Source: Welwitschia mirabilis (lineage: Eukaryota > Gnetophyta > Gnetopsida > Welwitschiales). Taken from it: a stretch of DNA of 64,000 nt. The stretch is taken from positions 106,063,466 through 106,127,465 of the forward strand of contig JBOZIK010000001.1 in NCBI GenBank assembly GCA_051453625.1, read 5' to 3'. The notes beneath the pieces are model-generated. The model saw only the letters and a program-made list of their open reading frames with translations. It made no database searches and was not told the origin of the DNA. A program made the position numbers and the translations under genes. Below are positions 49,171-60,726 of this stretch, piece by piece (positions within the stretch are counted from its first letter, which is position 1; every line of letters starts with the position of its first letter).

Positions 49171-49436
49171 GTCATCCTTTCGATCATTCCCATGATAGAC
49201 AAGATGACAATGTGCAATTTTAGTTTTTCATTTTATTTTTAGTTTTATTTTTGGATTTCAATTTTTCTACAATTAAATTAGTCTCTGTTGTCTCTTGTGC
49301 TATTTGAATGACTAGGTGAATAATAGTCCTGTTTTTTGAGTTTTCTGCTTTCTGTTTCGATTTATGTTCTGTTTTTGTTTTTCTAGTTTTTGTGTATGCC
49401 ATTCCTTTTGTCATCCCCACGATAGACAGGATGACA
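49171..49436 (+). repeat. Three hairpin cassettes in leader of copy B
   Basis: Cassettes at 49171-49208, 49288-49326 and 49398-49436, spaced about 110-117 bp. The last keeps TTTTGTCATCCCCACGATAG followed by GGATGAC. The T-rich spacer at 48995-49150 is made of repeated 'ttttttggtttttgattt' blocks. Confidence 0.65.
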
Positions 49437-49491
49437 CTTTGTTGTTTTTAATCTTGTTTTCTATTGTTTGCTATTTATAGGGTGCTATGAC

Positions 49492-51250
49492 ATGGTCAAC
49501 ATAGAGAAATAATATCAGAGAGAAAGGCAGCTTATAGAAAAGAATATTAAAGAAGGACTGGTGGACATAGAAAATGAATTGGAAAAGCAATCTCTAAGTG
49601 TACTCAATCCTCCTTCCAGATTTACTTTTTCTGAATCAGATTTTCTTAATGAAAATCCTATAGAAGGAAAGAACTAATTCACAATGTCAAATGCCTCCCG
49701 TAAGCAAAAACAAGTCATATAATCTTCTACCCCTAATGTAAACCTTACACTTAGATAATTATTAGCCAACAAGAAATGAGAGATTCCAATCCCTTTTGAT
49801 CTACTCCCAGGAGATGATGTTGAGCTTAAAAATTTAAATGCCTATCCAACTTCTAGTGAAAAGAATGATGAGGATCCTATTCAATACATAGAAGAGATAA
49901 AACAATTAATCCTCACCTCAGGAAATGTGAAGAAAAAAATAACTGATAGAACATATATGATAATCTTTCCCATGACATTAAAGGGTAGAGTGAAAAATTG
50001 ACTAAAAACCATACCTCACAAAAGCTTAAAAAAATGGGATCAAGTCTAGAAAACCTTTGTAAGGAGATTTATGGGGGAAAAAACCATAAGATAAAGAAAA
50101 AAGAAGGTAACAAACTTTCAACAAAAACTAGATGAAGAATATGCCTCCACATATGAGCATTTCTTTATAGCCTACCATTTTAATCCAGTAGATGCTTTTT
50201 CACCAACAGAACTAATAGACTACATTTATAATAGGCTAACTCTATACATGAAACAACTTATAGATTTTTCTTATGAAGGAAACCTCATGAGCCTTACATT
50301 ACATGATGCTTGGAAAAAATTAAAAGAACTTGTGGAGATTAGTCAAACTTGGTTAACTCCTAAAGAAAATCCAACTATATGCCAACTTATCAAAGAATTA
50401 AAATAGGTTAAACAACAAAAAAAGATAGAAATCAATCCAAAAAATTCCATAAGATATTTTACAATAACCTTAGAGAAGTATGCAGAAATGATCTTAGATG
50501 CCAAATCTACAACCAAAAGAAATTTTATGAAAACTTGTGATTTATGTGAAGATAATTATCATGTCATCAAAAACTACCCTCTTTTGCCAACATACAAAGA
50601 AAGAATATGTGAATAAGTTTGTACTTTCAACCAACCATTTCAAAACTTCAGAAATAAAAATGAGGCACTATTGAGGTTAAACACTTATTTCCAAAAAATT
50701 CTCAACCTTTTAGAAATTGATTCAAAAATACAAACTACCAACTAGAACCATCAAAGTTTCAACATTCAAATGATCAACTCATAAACCTTATAGATGAAAT
50801 TAGAAAATCAAATGTCAACTTTGAGGAAAAAAAATGTTAACATTGAAAACTTAGTAACCATCATTAACCATGTTGGCAATTCAAAGACCTTAAGAAACAT
50901 TAGCTACATAACCTTGACTAAACTACAATGAGAAGAGAAAAAATTATAAGGTTATGATAAGAAGTGGACAAGAAATAAACCCTCCTCCAAATAAAGCTTC
51001 CACCTCCCAAAATGATTTTACAAATGATGAAGAAGAAGAGGAAGAGGATATTGAAATATTAGATTATTATAACTTCACTTTTCTTGGTAAAAAGAAAAAG
51101 AAAAATCATTCTCAATGAACCACCCCTTAGCTTAATAGGATTAACAACAATTCAACTTTTAATAAACATCTAAAAGCCTTGATAAAAAATGTGAGTATAA
51201 ACTTACCATTTTAGAAACTTTTACAATAAGATTGAGGGTACTTAAAATTA
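49492..51250 (+). pseudogene. gag: Gypsy gag, copy B
   Basis: The best preserved gag in the window. It starts MVNIEK at 49492, has ENELEKQSLSVLNPPSR near residue 25, the capsid region FPMTLKGRVKN to EYASTYEHFFIAYHFNPVDA, TELIDYIYNRLTLYMKQLI and LHDAWKKLKELVEISQTW, then a zinc knuckle at 50536-50577 (C-x2-C-x4-H-x4-Y, last Cys lost to Tyr), complementary to the loss in copy A. An acidic stretch (NDEEEEEEDIEILDYYNF type) ends the frame. Several stops remain. The architecture is that of Athila/Tat-lineage Ty3/gypsy gag. Confidence 0.8.
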
Positions 51251-51325
51251 TGGAAAAACCTAATAAGAAGAAAATAAAAAAAAGTCATCCTTAGCAAAGT
51301 ATTTCTAGCCCAATCCCTCACAAAT

Positions 51326-51650
51326 TTGGTGTTACAAAAATCATCCAAATTTAAAGATCAAAGAGCAACTATGGTGAATGTTACTTTAGAAGGAAATAAA
51401 AAGATTAGAAAAGCCTTAATAGACATTGGAGCAAGTGTTAATATTATGGCACTTCACATTTGTAGGAGATTTGGTTTGAAAGATAGAATAGATCTTACTT
51501 TGGCTATTTTAGAATTAGTAGATACTTTAGTTAAGAAATCGTTAGGAATCATTAAAATTTGATAATTCAAATTGAAGAGCCTTACTACCTCATAAATGTG
51601 ATTATCATAGAATTTAAGCATAATAGAGGATACCCTTTACTTCTATGCAA
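51326..51650 (+). pseudogene. Aspartic protease remnant, copy B
   Basis: KALIDIGASVNIMALHICRR keeps the catalytic Asp (GAC at 51422-51424) in a D-I-G-A-S context close to the family's D-L-G-A-S. It continues LAILELVDTLVKKSLGI and breaks at a stop before INVIIIEF and YPLLL. In functional relatives this enzyme processes gag-pol in the particle. No RT follows. Confidence 0.8.
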
Positions 51651-51659
51651 TAGCCCACT

Positions 51660-54129
51660 ACATCATTAATACAAGAGTAGGAATAATAAAATGTCACTTT
51701 GAAAATAGAACATTTTCAATTAGAGTTTTTTATGCAGTTGAAAATATTTAGGTAATGATAAAATCAACTTAGAAGATAATGTCAAACCAACTTTATTCCT
51801 ACAACGTCATCCACTTGAAGAAACAGAGATGGAATCACATATGCCTATACTTTATGATGACCAACTTGAGATTAGGACCTTTAGTGTGTAATGAAGTTCA
51901 ACTTTTAGATTCATACCTTGAGGAAGATTTTTCATTATATGAACTAATTAAAAAGATTTAAATCTTTCTAGTGGACTTAAATATAATTTTCTTTGTGATG
52001 ATCAAAATAAAACTCTTGTAATCATTGAAAATCCTTTGCCAAAGTTGCCATTTCTCTACCCTTTGACTTCCAAAATTTGTGCTTTAATGTGGTCTTATAT
52101 AGTGTTATCCATTATTCCTCTCTTCATCTAATTGATTTTACTTGGAAATAATTGTACACCTTTTATCTTTTATCAATTGGTAAACTTTTGGTTTGGACCT
52201 TCTTTCTCTAAGATAATGCAATATCTTGAGACCAAAACAAATCCTTAACTTTTTCTCCTTTCTTTTCAATAAAAGTATGAGTTAGATTTAGGAATTAAAT
52301 AGAATTTTCTTACTTTAATATTTTTTTCAGCTTTCTATTTTTATAGTCTCTGTTTTCATTTTTTTGCTTTTAGTTTTTATTTCTATTTGCAGTTTTTATT
52401 TCTGTTTTTGCAATAATAAATCTGTTGTCTCCACTGTTGCCCCACAATAAAGAGGATGATAGTCAATTTTGATAGTTTTTTCAGCTTTTTGATAGTCTAT
52501 GTTCTTTGATAATTTTCTATTTTTCTTTCCTATTCCTGTCATCTTCTATGTCGTCTGGATGATAAGCAGGATGATAGTTAATAAATAAATGATTTTTTCT
52601 TTCTGTTATTTGAGAAAATACATTTTTTTTTTGCTCTATTGAGATTTTTGACTTGACTGATTAAGAATTATAAAAATTTAATAGGCAAAAATTTAGAATT
52701 ACTTGAGTAAAACCATCTAAATTTTCTCTTAGCTTTTTTCTTTGGAGGTTATTATATCATCACTTGATCATTTTTTAAACCTAACTTATGTTTTTATCTC
52801 CATGACTAGTCTTTTAACTTGGGTATTTCGGTGGTAAGATTAGATCCACCCAATTTTAGAACATACACACATCTATGAACTTTATATTTAAAGAAAGATG
52901 CTTTATTTTTCTTAATGATGAAAAGGTCTTAGATTTTTTAAGAGTGTTCTTTTCTATTTTTATCTTATAACTCTCACATTTATCTTTCGAAATGTTTAGT
53001 CATGTGAAATGTTTTTAGTTTGTTTTTTTTTATTAAAAATAAAAAAAAGAGGGGAGGGGGATGAGATAAGATCATGATGTTTTATTTGTAATATTTCAAA
53101 AACATGATCACCATGATGTCCTACCGCAAGTAACCGGGGCAAATATTTCTAAGAGAAGACTTTGGTAGTTTAATGTGATAGCTGTGGAAACTCCATTAAG
53201 AGGTTAGTTAGCCATGCTTCGTGGTCCTTACTTCTCTAATGGTGGTTGCACTTCCCTCATCATGGATAATAAAGTTGTAATAAAAACTTTGAGGCTATAG
53301 GATCAGTGGTGTTTCTGGTATCATCAGATGCATTGCTTGTTTCCTAGACTCTTAGTCTGTTCCACATGCTCATTTAATTTTTTAATATTTGGGTGTCTGT
53401 TTTGAGATGATAGTAGGTGATTCTATTTTTGAGTAATTCTTTAGTCTAATCATTCATTTTATCTTTAGCATCATTATAACCACAGAATGGAACTTTTCAT
53501 ACATCAAGTCATTGATTTTCACATCAAGTAATGTTATGATTACCTTTATAGGAGTCTGCTAGGTTAAAATATCAAATAGGTAAGCTATCTTTTGTTTATA
53601 TTACCTTATGCCCATTCTTTTTATTTTCTTTTATGGTTTGGTTAGTTATTTTAAAGTCATTACTGTGTTTTCTTATCGTCACTCAATTTTCAATAAAAGT
53701 AGATTTCTTGCTTAGTTGAGTTTTCTTAATAAATTTTATTTTTAGTATTGTAAGTGGTACTCTTACTTATTTTTGTGATGAAACTTTTTTTTTTTTTCTA
53801 CTTATCAAAATATATCATAGATCTATATTTTTCAAATGTAACATTACTTTGCTTTGTACTTTATTTAGAAAGTTGTCCTCTTTGATTTGTCTTCTCACCC
53901 TCATCTACTTTCTTGGCTTTATTTTCTAATATGGGACATATTGCTTTTTCTTTAGGAATTCAAGAGACCCATTTTCATAGCTTATTTTCAAAAAATTTTA
54001 AATTTATTTAGATCTTTTATGAGATAAAAGTCTTAAATTTTTGTACACATTATGTATTACTTGTGATGCATTTTATAAGCCTATTTTATAATTCCATATT
54101 TATCTTTTAAAAAAAACAAATTGGCTCAC
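51660..54129 (+). mobile_element. Copy B 3' region
   Basis: Contains a short linker relic, two hairpin cassettes (52424-52463 and 52537-52576), the conserved 3' block (53091-53340), and the terminal internal stretch homologous to 42950-43140. No RT or integrase motif. The PPT and LTR start fall into the 676-N gap. Confidence 0.65.
53091..53340 (+). other. Conserved 3' noncoding block (copy in B)
   Basis: Sense-strand copy with 'gccatgcttcgtggtcctta' and 'ggttgcacttccctcatcatgg', the reverse complement of the blocks in E1, E2 and E5. Confidence 0.6.
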
Positions 54130-54805
54130 NNNNNNNNNNNNNNNNNNNNNNNNNNNNNNNNNNNNNNNNNNNNNNNNNNNNNNNNNNNNNNNNNNNNNNN
54201 NNNNNNNNNNNNNNNNNNNNNNNNNNNNNNNNNNNNNNNNNNNNNNNNNNNNNNNNNNNNNNNNNNNNNNNNNNNNNNNNNNNNNNNNNNNNNNNNNNNN
54301 NNNNNNNNNNNNNNNNNNNNNNNNNNNNNNNNNNNNNNNNNNNNNNNNNNNNNNNNNNNNNNNNNNNNNNNNNNNNNNNNNNNNNNNNNNNNNNNNNNNN
54401 NNNNNNNNNNNNNNNNNNNNNNNNNNNNNNNNNNNNNNNNNNNNNNNNNNNNNNNNNNNNNNNNNNNNNNNNNNNNNNNNNNNNNNNNNNNNNNNNNNNN
54501 NNNNNNNNNNNNNNNNNNNNNNNNNNNNNNNNNNNNNNNNNNNNNNNNNNNNNNNNNNNNNNNNNNNNNNNNNNNNNNNNNNNNNNNNNNNNNNNNNNNN
54601 NNNNNNNNNNNNNNNNNNNNNNNNNNNNNNNNNNNNNNNNNNNNNNNNNNNNNNNNNNNNNNNNNNNNNNNNNNNNNNNNNNNNNNNNNNNNNNNNNNNN
54701 NNNNNNNNNNNNNNNNNNNNNNNNNNNNNNNNNNNNNNNNNNNNNNNNNNNNNNNNNNNNNNNNNNNNNNNNNNNNNNNNNNNNNNNNNNNNNNNNNNNN
54801 NNNNN
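54130..54805. other. Assembly gap (676 N)
   Basis: Hides the PPT of copy B and the first part of the last LTR; 676 is close to the length expected from the intact LTR at 43195 plus PPT, so it may be an estimated true length. Confidence 1.
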
Positions 54806-55238
54806 TATTTTATAACCTAGATGTTATTACTCTTCTTAATATAAAAACCCGATTTGTTTTTATAATTGCATTTTAGATTCTCAGATTATCCTTATAGTTT
54901 ATAATTGTCCTTGATCTGGTGACAATTTCTTGGATGATATAAATCATTCAAGGTAGCCTTTGTTAAGTAGTATTAGTTCCATTTTTCATTCCATCTAGAT
55001 TATTTGTACTTCACATTTGCATTGCATTCCTTTATTTCATGCATTGTTAATTATTTATGTCCCTATATTTCTTTTGTAAAGCAATTTGAGTCTTATCTCA
55101 TAGTATTCAATGAGAATATGACATTTTAGGTCTACTTCCACTCATACTAGTGTGTTGTATTATGTGAGATATCTATCTATTTTATGAATGACAGAATTCT
55201 TTTGAACTTAAGCACTTGCACAAATTCACATCGCAATA
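54806..55238 (+). repeat. Last LTR of the array, 3' portion
   Basis: Homologous to 43846-44290 and ends CACATCGCAATA directly before the AAGTG target duplication. Confidence 0.75.
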
Positions 55239-55243
55239 AAGTG

Positions 55244-55292
55244 GTTACTCTACTTTCTAATTTCTGCATTTTATTTTATTAGGTTTGTAACA
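55244..55292 (+). repeat. 3' LTR of F, right part
   Basis: 'gttactctactttctaatttctgcattt' to 'gtttgtaaca' aligns with 41282-41341, completing the F LTR after the inserted array. Confidence 0.7.
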
Positions 55293-55297
55293 ACTTA

Positions 55298-56623
55298 TTC
55301 TAATTTCTACATTTTATTTTATTAGTTTTGTGATAGATTGTTTGGAATTGGAATAAATTCTTTCTCATAGAAAAACATTTTCAACCATTTACGTTTGAAT
55401 ATCTTTACCAAACTTAGGAATCTCATACTTTCACAAAAAGATATGCTTCATAGCTCTTTCTAAGATCTAACAACTAAGGAATGGAATTAAAACTTTAGAC
55501 AACAAACAAAAGGAATAAATTCTGTTAATATATGAAATTCTATTTTTTAATTTTCCTTAGGTGCTTCTATTGGAGTCCATGTTCTTATATAAATTTGGAT
55601 AGAAATAATTTTGGAAAAAAGGCTTAGATTAAAACAACTAATGACCTCACCTCATCCATTCTAAATGTGGGTGATTTAATGATTGGTAAAATTTTCTAGC
55701 TAAATTAAGATAAATTTTTATCATTACCCTGATTGCTGATCTACCATATAGATATTTTATTTTCTATAGAATTTATGAACTGATCAATAATACTATTTTC
55801 ACATATCTAATGGGTACGGTCTAAAGATGTTAAATGAGTGTTATTATTACTCTATTCTTATTAGAACTCTTAGGCCTAAAAAGTAAAATTAACTTGCTTT
55901 TCCTTGTTTTCCTCAACTATCTTTCCTTTTTTTGCATCACATATTGTTACAAGGGTCTTTCCATTATTTGCATTAAGTTCCTTCCTTGTATATTTCAACT
56001 ATTTTGTAAGGGCTCCTCTAGTGGAAGCCACTTATTGACTAGAGAGGGTCTAAAGGATCATAGGCAAAACTCTAGTGCTTTTGTATCATAATCTAAGATT
56101 GTGCTTGATCTTGGAGTACAAGGCATACAACAGAATAAATCCAAGATTAAGTGCTAGGGGAAAAACTTAGTTTTATAGAATTTTAGCTTCTACCATTTTA
56201 TCTACTTGTTAGCAAAATCTAGTAACCATACTTTTGGATAACATAGTGTATTTAAAACACCTTACTTTTTATAAGAAAAAAATCACCTTTTTTAAAACAT
56301 GATTTGCAATATTATGAGTTTTCAAATTATTAATGTAGTAAAATAACTGCTGCTTTTATTTCAAAGATAAATTTATAGAAACCTAGTTATTTTAAAAACT
56401 TAAGCATAAGTAATTATTAAAAGCAAAACTGATAATATAATGGCATGGATATCTTCATCAAGAATGTATTACCATTAATGTCATACTAAAATAATCTCAT
56501 CAAACTCTTCCTTGATGTCAAGGGCATAAGCAAGTAGAAAACGCTTATAATTAGGAATTTACACATGAACAAAAATACATAAAATAGAATAATAATTTGA
56601 AGGACATGCTAAGGTAGCCTCAA
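55298..56623. other. Unassigned 1.3-kb stretch between F and E5
   Basis: No repeat partner in the window. A plus-strand frame of 85 codons (55834-56091) is hydrophobic (FLVFLNYLSFFCITYCYKG) but has no recognised motif. This may be older, single-copy or highly diverged DNA. Confidence 0.35.
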
Positions 56624-58266
56624 TGTTGCAGTGTGAATTTATGCAATTCTAAGATCCTTTAAATAAACCTTTAATCAAATTACTTGCAGAAAAACAAACA
56701 CTAGCATAGATGAGAGTTCATCCGAATGTGGTAATCCCAATGAAGGCACTAGGTTCAGAGTTATAGAATTTATTTCTAAAGGTATTTTTAGTCTTTTTAT
56801 CTTTTAATAACTAAAAGAAAATAACAAAGTAAAATGTAATGCAAAGTGAATGGAGATGGAATGCAAATGGAAGTGAAATGAATTCTATTTGATCCTAATC
56901 CTCCTATCATAAGAAGTAGATTCTCTATACTTCAAATAAATTAAGAAGAGTACTTAACTTATTCTTAATCAATGTGAACTATGAGACATATCAAATAGAA
57001 TATAGAATGCAATGAAAAATGGAAATGAAATAATAATGCAAGCTAGACTAACTAAAGTTAACCTTAACAAAGGTTTCCCTTATGATCTAAATAGATTACA
57101 GAATCTTCACTTAAAACTATAACCAACTTAAACCATAAGGGACATAAATAGAATTGGAATGAAAAGACTAATTGTATTAATTCATAGAACTTTACATCCA
57201 CTTACAACAAAGTAGCATCACCTCAATGGAAGAGATCTAGCCTAATACCAAGGAAACTCTTGTCCATAGCTACTGGATAGATCTCTTATTCTTCAATCTT
57301 TTATCACAGGCATATTGGGTACAAAAGATGAAAACAAAAATAAAGTAGGGAAAGGGTATTTATAGTTTTACATTAAAGTGCTAGAATCTCAACCATAGAA
57401 GTCGAAAAAGAAATCCTAACAGCCTAAATGGGTCACTTAACCCCCATTATAAAGATAGTTCTTTAGACCATAGAAAAACAATTATTGTTCTAACTATTGT
57501 GAGGGTGATAAAGGAGACATTACTCTACATCAAAANNNNNNNNNNNNNNNNNNNNNNNNNNNNNNNNNNNNNNNNNNNNNNNNNNNNNNNNNNNNNNNNN
57601 NNNNNNNNNNNNNNNNNNNNNNNNNNNNNNNNNNNGCCTAACACCTAGGAAACTCCTTTTTATAGCTATTAGATGGATCTCTTATCCTTTAATCTTTCAT
57701 GAAAAGTATATCAAGTATAAAGTATGGGAATGAAAATGAAGAAGGGAAAGGGTATTTATACTTTTACATTGAGGTTTTATAAACTTAATCCTAGAAGTCA
57801 GAAAAGAAACTCTAATAGCCCAAATGGGTGACTTAACCTCATTATAAAGATAATTCTTTCTGATCATATAAAAATATCTATCATCCTGATTGTCATGGGG
57901 ATGATAGAGGGGATGTTACCCTATGTCAAATGGTACTTTATCAAATTCATGCCACGCTATCCACCCTCTAGTTTTTATCCATGTTAATAGTGGTATTGTC
58001 TTCCTTGTTGTATTAATGATAAAGGGGATGATAGGGTTCCTTATCTCCAATCTCAAAGATAAGTTAGTCTTTTGCATGAATCCTTCTTCTAAGTATGTAG
58101 TGTCAAAATAAGCCTGAAAAACCTCCAAATATGCTAAAAACCACATATTTCAATAATTATCCTATTAGATCTCCATAATCACCAGTATTGTATCCAAACT
58201 TGTATAAATGTCCTACAAAATCACCTAAAATACACTATGAAATTCCTACAAATTAGCATCATAACA
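56624..58266 (-). repeat. 3' LTR of E5
   Basis: On the plus strand it runs from TGTTGCAGTGTGAA to ATCATAACA. It contains a duplicated part: 57230-57535 and 57636-57915 are alike but not identical, separated by a 100-N gap, as in the E1 3' LTR. TATA-type sequence lies near 57355 and 57765; a hairpin cassette at 57878-57915. Confidence 0.7.
57536..57635. other. Assembly gap (100 N)
   Basis: In the E5 LTR between two similar LTR segments. Confidence 1.
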
Positions 58267-58287
58267 TATCCCCTTACTTAGCCTTGT
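58267..58287 (-). other. Polypurine tract of E5
   Basis: Minus strand AAGGCTAAGTAAGGGGATA, next to LTR start TGTTATGATGC. Confidence 0.65.
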
Positions 58288-59997
58288 TAATCCCTAAAAA
58301 AGTGAGTGATCAACTATATTGCGAGTCAATTTAACTAAAATAAAATAACATTAAAAAAATTAAATTTACTTTAATTAAATCATGTAAGAATAGATATCGT
58401 AAACAAATTAACTAATACAAATACTGAAAATATCCCTAAGCTTCCTACTTAAGCATGTCACAGTAGAATAAATAAATGTCATACACATATAAAAATCATA
58501 AAATGTGACATTGATAGCTTAAAAATGATAATGTATATGCATATTAAAAAATAGTGATAATAGACTGATGTGACAAACTTAAGTAGTGTTAATCTCAAAA
58601 GCGTAATGCATTTAAGTATATTAATGTAATTTATAAGGGCAAAGAACAAGAGTAGATATAGCATTCTTTTTAGATGATCTAAAACATAGCTATAAGAAAA
58701 CTCTGTGAGTGTGCTACTGTACTCCTACAAGATAAAGTCCATGAATTTATTCAATTAATATGAAAATAATCCAAACAACTCATCTTATATATGTAACATG
58801 AAAGATCAAAACATAATCCTTTTTAACTTCAAATATTTGTACTCAAAATCATAGAATAAAACCCAGAAAGATGTCCTACCCCCTCCCTCCCCTAATAGGA
58901 AAAGCAAGACATTCCAAATTACACTAAAGGTAAAGGAGAAGTGTCATCCCATATATTATGAGGATGATAGACCTGGGACAATAGCGGTCAGATAAGTTGT
59001 TTTGAGAGAAAAGATAAACTAGAAAAATTCAGAAAATAGGCAAACACACAGAAAATAGCAAAAAAAATAGAACAAAGGTAGAAAGTAAAAAAATAGCCTG
59101 AAAAACATGCCCATGGAGGTATTCATGGAGGAAAGTTAAACATAGAAGAAAATTCACTAAATACAAAGAAACCATGCTTACAAACTCCACAAATATACCC
59201 CAACTCATGAAAAAAGAAGAAATGAAACTCATCAAATCATGGAAAACTATCAAGAAGAGAACAAAAATCCTCTATAAAAACTAGGAAAACACATGAATAA
59301 GAAATTAGTAAATGATTAAATCCATAATATTATGCTAAAAAAGGATGGAAAATAACTTTAAAAAAATCCAATAAAATAGCTATATAAAAACAAAATGAAA
59401 ATGGACAACTAGGAACATAAAGAAGATTGCTTGCTTACCCTAAATTCTAACCAAATAAATTCCCTCAATGACAATCATAAAATCACTAGATGAAAGATGC
59501 ATGATAGTGTGTAAAACTTATAAAGTATCACTCAAAATAGATAATGATTATGATGATTTCAATTACCTTTAATGTTGTTAAATAATGAATGATAAGATAA
59601 AAATCTACTAAAATAGAAACTTACAAGCTACCCTATTAAAAAAACATGAGAATCCCAAAGTAGAGTGATTAGGTGGAAGTACTACAAATAAATAAATAAA
59701 ATATGTCTAGAAAACAAGAATGCCTCTGACCACACTGGGGACCCCACTAATCCCATAGCCTCGAAATGTAATTTATTTGACCATGATGAGTGGAGTGCAA
59801 CCACTATTAGAGGAGTAAAGACCTACATAATGTGGCTAATTAACCCCCCAGTGGAGTTTTTATAGCTACCATATCACATTGCAAAAGGCTCCTTTTAGAA
59901 AATTTTCCCTGGTGCACTTGTGGTAGGACATCATGGTGACCATGTTTTTGAGATATAACATGAAAAAGCATGGTTTTTATTTCTTTTTCTTTATTTT

Positions 59998-60236
59998 NNN
60001 NNNNNNNNNNNNNNNNNNNNNNNNNNNNNNNNNNNNNNNNNNNNNNNNNNNNNNNNNNNNNNNNNNNNNNNNNNNNNNNNNNNNNNNNNNNNNNNNNNNN
60101 NNNNNNNNNNNNNNNNNNNNNNNNNNNNNNNNNNNNNNNNNNNNNNNNNNNNNNNNNNNNNNNNNNNNNNNNNNNNNNNNNNNNNNNNNNNNNNNNNNNN
60201 NNNNNNNNNNNNNNNNNNNNNNNNNNNNNNNNNNNN
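59998..60236. other. Assembly gap (239 N)
   Basis: At the low-complexity tract between the two units of the 740-bp duplication. Confidence 1.
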
Positions 60237-60726
60237 AAAGGTGCATAATAGTATATAGAAACTATAAAGTACCACATAATTAGGCAATGATTATGACGAT
60301 GTCAAAAACATCTAATGTTATCAAACAATGAATAATAAGATAAAAAGCTATTAAAATAGAAACTTACAAGCTACCATATCAAAACAATAGTAGAATCCAA
60401 AAAGTAAAGTGATCATGTGAAAGTACTCTAAATAAATAAATAACATGAGTCTACAAAACAAGCAATACCTCTAATGACACCAGGGATACCACTGATCTCA
60501 TAGACTCGAAGTTTAATTTATTCTACCATGATGAGAGGAGTGCAAACACTATCAAAGGATTAAGGACATACACAGCATGGCTAACTTATCCCCCAGTGGA
60601 GTTTCCATAGCTACCATATTACACTGCCAAAGGTCCCTCTCTAGAAAATTTACCCTTGTGCACTCACAGTACGACATCATGGTGATCGTATTTTTGAGAT
60701 ATAACATGAAAGGGCATGGTTTTTAT

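Larger units (their letters stand above)
42659..55238 (+). mobile_element. Head-to-tail array of Athila/Tat-like gypsy copies with shared LTRs
   Basis: The array reads LTR start (42659-42849), gap, 3' internal end with PPT (42950-43194), full LTR (43195-44290), PBS and copy A, gap, LTR end (48737-48859), PBS and copy B, 676-N gap, LTR end (54806-55238). One perfect 5-bp target duplication, AAGTG (42654-42658 and 55239-55243), bounds the whole block. The internal LTR at 43195 is preceded by a PPT and followed by a PBS, so it serves two units. Copies A and B have gag and protease only. Confidence 0.8.
40932..55292 (+). mobile_element. Small LTR element F, carrying the gypsy array in its 3' LTR
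   Basis: 5' LTR 40932-41341, PBS at 41342, about 1.0 kb internal, and a 3' LTR starting at 42365 that is interrupted at 42658 and completed at 55239-55292. The ends are flanked by ACTTG (40927-40931) and ACTTA (55293-55297), a 5-bp target duplication with one transition. Without the insertion F is about 1.8 kb, a compact non-autonomous element (TRIM/SMART size class or small Copia derivative) with no RT. Confidence 0.75.

Noticed and set aside
48994-49242. 82-codon Phe/Trp-rich frame that looks like a membrane protein
   Set aside because: It is the T/G-rich leader spacer of gypsy copy B, between PBS and gag.
54121-54876. 251-codon frame and other long frames made of X
   Set aside because: They are open only because Ns contain no stop codons (also at 59840-60287, 61231-61620 and 62147-62426).
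55834-56091. 85-codon hydrophobic frame considered as a host gene exon
   Set aside because: No motif, splice context or homologous copy could be identified; composition follows local T-richness.
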